A DNA stretch of 8,787 nt from Bacillota bacterium (GTDB taxonomy: Bacteria; Bacillota; Clostridia; Lachnospirales; Lachnospiraceae). Under the pieces are notes generated by a model. That model worked only from the letters and a program-made list of their open reading frames with translations. It searched no databases and was not told the origin of the DNA. Both the position numbers and the translations under genes were made by a program. This document shows positions 6,329 to 8,787 of this stretch, one piece after another. The DNA lies in NCBI GenBank assembly GCA_023435505.1, contig JAEYRR010000313.1:1-8787 (forward strand). Reading direction: 5' to 3'. Positions within the stretch are counted from its first letter, which is position 1. The number at the start of each line of letters is the position of its first letter.

Positions 6329-7177
6329 ATGGAATTAGTAACAACCAAAGAGATGCTAATAACAGCCAATAAGAATGGTTATGCAGTAGGTGCATTTAAT
6401 GTAGAGAACATGGAGATGGCAATGGCAGTGGTAAAAGCTGCAGAGGAACTTAAAGCGCCTATCATATTACAGACCACTCCATCTACTGTACGGTATGCAA
6501 ACCTATCTCTTTATCATGCGAATATCAAAACACTGGCTGAAGGGGCAAAGGTTCCAATCGCTTTGCATCTGGATCATGGGGATAGTTTCGATTTGGCAAT
6601 GAAGGCTTTAAGAATTGGCTATACATCCATTATGATTGATGGCTCTCACAAATCTTTTGAAGAGAACATAGAGATTACACGCTCTGTTGTAAATGCATGT
6701 AAACCGTCAGGGATACCGGTTGAGGCGGAACTGGGTAAAGTGGGAGGTAAGGAAGATGATCTTGACTGCAACGATCCTGGGTACACAGAGCCGGAGGATG
6801 CAGTGAGATTTGTTACAGAAACGGGAATCGATTCTCTAGCTATAGCCATTGGAACAGCTCATGGTCTGTATAACGGAGAACCTAAGCTAGATGTAGAGAG
6901 ACTTTCTCAGATAAGAAATCTGGTTACCATTCCTTTGGTTCTTCATGGGGCATCGGGTTTGGCGGATAGCGCAGTCAAGGAATGTATCTCTAGAGGAATC
7001 AGTAAAGTGAATTTTGCAACGGAATTGAGAATTGCTTATAGCAATGGAGTAAAGGAATATCTAAACGATCATCCAGATAATTTTGATCCTAAGAAATATG
7101 GAACCAGAGGCATGGAATTAGTAACCGAACTGGTGAAGGAAAAGATCAGAGTTTGTGGAAGTGACTATAAAGCATAA
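6329..7177 (+). CDS. Class II (zinc) DHAP-dependent aldolase, GatY/KbaY-like
   Basis: A 282-residue aldolase, matching the 284-286 residues of E. coli GatY and KbaY (tagatose-1,6-bisphosphate aldolases). Active-site residues are the proton-transfer Asp82 and zinc ligand His83 (LHLDHGD), His178 (GTAHGLY) and His206 (VLHGASG). ELGKVGGKEDDL (134-145), typical of the GatY/KbaY group, and NFATELRIA (228-236) complete the family signature. It would split a ketose 1-phosphate or 1,6-bisphosphate into dihydroxyacetone phosphate and an aldehyde. Start: ATG 6329 behind TAGGAGGG. It is the first gene of the operator-3 unit, followed by the sugar transporter. Its subfamily normally serves D-tagatose derivatives, which does not match the L-fuculose expected from the upstream isomerase. 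Fructose-bisphosphate aldolase is the alternative name, but the GatY-like motifs and catabolic context argue for a pathway-specific enzyme. Confidence 0.9.
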   Translation: MELVTTKEMLITANKNGYAVGAFNVENMEMAMAVVKAAEELKAPIILQTTPSTVRYANLSLYHANIKTLAEGAKVPIALHLDHGDSFDLAMKALRIGYTSIMIDGSHKSFEENIEITRSVVNACKPSGIPVEAELGKVGGKEDDLDCNDPGYTEPEDAVRFVTETGIDSLAIAIGTAHGLYNGEPKLDVERLSQIRNLVTIPLVLHGASGLADSAVKECISRGISKVNFATELRIAYSNGVKEYLNDHPDNFDPKKYGTRGMELVTELVKEKIRVCGSDYKA

Positions 7178-7237
7178 TGCTTATAAGGGATAACGACTGT
7201 ATTTGGAGAAGACACATATAGATACTATGTATTAGGT

Positions 7238-7244
7238 GGGAGGA
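7238..7244 (+). promoter_or_regulatory. Ribosome binding site that indicates a TTG start for the permease
   Basis: GGGAGGA lies about 7 bases before TTG 7251. The only earlier in-frame start, GTG at 7236, overlaps this site and would have no ribosome binding site of its own, so TTG 7251 is the better start. Confidence 0.7.
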
Positions 7245-7250
7245 AGAAAA

Positions 7251-8222
7251 TTGGAAAGACTGAAACAAAATCCAATTGTAAAAAAACTCGGGTTTAATAG
7301 GATCGTATTATGTGGTGTGCTGTTGTTGATGTATCTGCTTTTCAGCTTAGTTTGTACTAATTTTGCTGGGTTGCCAAGAATTCTAAGTGCACTGAATTAC
7401 GCCTATTTTCTCGGATTTTTATCTCTTGGTGTAACATTTGTAATTGCTACAGGTGGAATTGATTTTTCCATCGGACCGGTTATGTTCTGCTCAGCCCTTG
7501 TTTCCGGCTATTGCTTAACACATTTTCAACTACCGGTTTTGCTTTGCCTGTTAATCAGTATTTTAGTGGGTACAGCATTTGGAGTGTTTAATGGATATCT
7601 GGCATCGTATTGGTCAGTGCCTCCATTTATTGTTTCTATGGCAAGTATGAATATTGCAAAGGGTGTTGCTTCGGTATTTACGAAAACCCAATCTGTAAGC
7701 TGGCCTCAGGGAAATAAAGATGGAGGATGGTTCCGTAATCTGGTCAAAGTCGGGGACTTCCCTGTTGGACTGGTTATCTTTCTTCTGTGCGCCATCCTAT
7801 GTGCCATACTTCTTAACAAGACCAAAGCAGGTCGTTACATAATAAGCCTTGGAAGTAATAAAGAGGCAGTTAGATTATCAGGTGTTAATGTTAAAAAGTG
7901 GCAGATGCTTGCTTATATCATCTGCGGAACCTTAGTTGGTATTGCGGCTATTTTCTTTGTGGCTACGTATACAACAGTTCAGCCTGGTTATGGAGATCAA
8001 TATAACAATGAAGCAATTGCAGGTTGTGTTATGGGTGGTACGTCCATGGCAGGAGGACTGGCTTCTATTGGTGGTACCGTAATTGGTGTATTTATCATTG
8101 CCCTTCTACAGGAAGGAATTCTGGCCCTTGGCTTTACAAAGGATTATCAGCTTATTATTACCGGAATTATTGTTATTGTAGCGGTATACGCTGACGTTGT
8201 TGCAAGGCGCAGAAAGAATTAA
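7251..8222 (+). CDS. Sugar ABC transporter permease, RbsC-like
   Basis: Inner-membrane channel subunit of a ribose/galactose-type (CUT2) importer, 323 residues from TTG 7251. Hydrophobic segments alternate along the whole length, consistent with about 8-10 membrane helices, after a short basic N-terminus (ERLKQNPIVKK). Family motifs are GGIDFSIG (68-75; RbsC GGIDLSVG), the cytoplasmic coupling-loop region GRYIISLGSNKEAVRLSG (194-211) and EAIAGCVMGGTSMAGG (254-269). It ends with ARRRKN, a positive cytoplasmic tail. It lies 73 bp after the aldolase and 51 bp before the ATPase; this permease-then-ATPase order is compact, and no promoter was seen between them. The sugar-binding protein is not in the window and probably lies to the right. 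The substrate cannot be told from the permease; the local enzymes imply a fucose-, arabinose- or galactose-like sugar or polyol. Confidence 0.92.
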   Translation: MERLKQNPIVKKLGFNRIVLCGVLLLMYLLFSLVCTNFAGLPRILSALNYAYFLGFLSLGVTFVIATGGIDFSIGPVMFCSALVSGYCLTHFQLPVLLCLLISILVGTAFGVFNGYLASYWSVPPFIVSMASMNIAKGVASVFTKTQSVSWPQGNKDGGWFRNLVKVGDFPVGLVIFLLCAILCAILLNKTKAGRYIISLGSNKEAVRLSGVNVKKWQMLAYIICGTLVGIAAIFFVATYTTVQPGYGDQYNNEAIAGCVMGGTSMAGGLASIGGTVIGVFIIALLQEGILALGFTKDYQLIITGIIVIVAVYADVVARRRKN

Positions 8223-8273
8223 TGATTAGCATGAATTAAGGCTAAGCCGGAATAGAAAGGTGAAGGTAATAGA

Positions 8274-8787
8274 ATGGGTGAAGTAATTTTAACATTGAAA
8301 GAGATTGATAAATCTTTCCCTGGTGTGCATGCGTTAGATCACGTTAATTTTGAAGTGAAAATGGGTGAAGTTCACGCTCTGATGGGGGAGAATGGCGCCG
8401 GTAAATCTACACTGATGAAGGTGCTGACAGGTATTTATACAAAGGACTCAGGCACCATTATATATGAAGGCAAGGAAGTAAACTTCAGTAATACAAGAGA
8501 GGCTCAGGATGCAGGTATCGTAATCGTACATCAGGAGTTGAATATGTTAGGTCATCTTACGGTAGCGCAGAATATTTTTATTGGCAGGGAGTTTAAAAAG
8601 GGCATTACAATCGATGATAAAAGGATGAATCAGGAAGCAAAAAAGCTCTTTGATAGACTACAGATAGACATTAATCCATCAGAAACTATGAGCAAGCTTA
8701 CAGTAGGGAAGCAGCAGATGTGTGAAATTGCAAAGGCTATTTCACATAAAGCAAAGGTTATTATCTTTGATGAACCATCTGCCGCAC
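8274..8787 (+). CDS. Sugar ABC transporter ATP-binding protein, RbsA/MglA-like, 3'-truncated
   Basis: The first 171 residues of what is normally a protein of about 500 residues with two fused ATPase domains; the window ends inside the first. Visible are Walker A GENGAGKST (38-46), the Q-loop in VHQELN (85-90), an RbsA-style signature LTVGKQQMCEIAKAI (142-156) instead of the classical LSGGQ, and Walker B with the catalytic Glu in VIIFDEPSAA (162-171). FPGVHALDHVNF near the start is typical of the CUT2 group. AAAGGTGAAGG (8256-8266) precedes ATG 8274. It powers the permease encoded 51 bp upstream. DEPSA in place of the commoner DEPTA is a conservative change. Whether the second ATPase domain is present cannot be seen. 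Confidence 0.93.
   Translation, partial: MGEVILTLKEIDKSFPGVHALDHVNFEVKMGEVHALMGENGAGKSTLMKVLTGIYTKDSGTIIYEGKEVNFSNTREAQDAGIVIVHQELNMLGHLTVAQNIFIGREFKKGITIDDKRMNQEAKKLFDRLQIDINPSETMSKLTVGKQQMCEIAKAISHKAKVIIFDEPSAA

Noticed and set aside
7178..7237. Small stem ACATA/TATGT between the aldolase and permease
   Set aside because: Five A/T-rich pairs (7214-7218 with 7226-7230) are too weak to call a terminator or regulatory hairpin.
7236..7250. GTG start for the permease at 7236
   Set aside because: It overlaps the GGGAGGA ribosome binding site and lacks one of its own; TTG 7251 is correctly spaced.

Overview
The window is one co-directional (+ strand) carbohydrate-utilisation locus from an AT-rich bacterium. 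The base composition, strong AAGGAGG-type ribosome binding sites, use of GTG and TTG starts, and protein style point to a Firmicute of the Clostridia, most like a Lachnospiraceae (Clostridium/Lachnoclostridium phytofermentans-like). This taxonomic call is an inference from sequence style; no species-specific marker is present.

Layout. Positions 1-1229 hold the C-terminal two thirds of an L-fucose isomerase (FucI family), open to the left edge. A 109-bp gap follows, with a good sigma-A-type promoter whose -10 hexamer sits in the loop of a perfect 10-bp inverted repeat. It precedes a LacI/RbsR-type repressor gene (1339-2343). A 189-bp regulatory gap then carries two copies of a LacI-type operator (core GAAACGTTTC). 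Next come an FGGY sugar kinase (2533-4017), a GatD-like zinc polyol dehydrogenase (4042-5091) and an aldo/keto reductase (5143-6159). A second regulatory gap (6160-6328) has a near-consensus promoter (TTGACA-17-GATAAT) and a third copy of the operator. It leads into a GatY/KbaY-like class II aldolase (6329-7177), an RbsC-like sugar ABC permease (7251-8222) and the start of an RbsA/MglA-like ABC ATPase (8274 to the right edge).

How it fits together. The ABC importer would bring in an unphosphorylated sugar or polyol. Aldose-ketose interconversion could occur by the isomerase, or by the reductase plus dehydrogenase pair. The kinase would phosphorylate the ketose, and the aldolase would cleave it to a triose phosphate plus an aldehyde. 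The repressor probably controls both downstream transcription units through the three matching operators. The unusual point is the mixture. FucI belongs to L-fucose/D-arabinose chemistry, while the dehydrogenase and aldolase resemble the galactitol/D-tagatose enzymes GatD and GatY, which act on the opposite stereochemical series. No FucA-type aldolase and no phosphotransferase system is visible in the window. The substrate is therefore uncertain; either a rewired fucose route or an oxidoreductive hexose/polyol route is possible.

I saw no RNA genes, insertion sequences, CRISPR arrays or phage genes.
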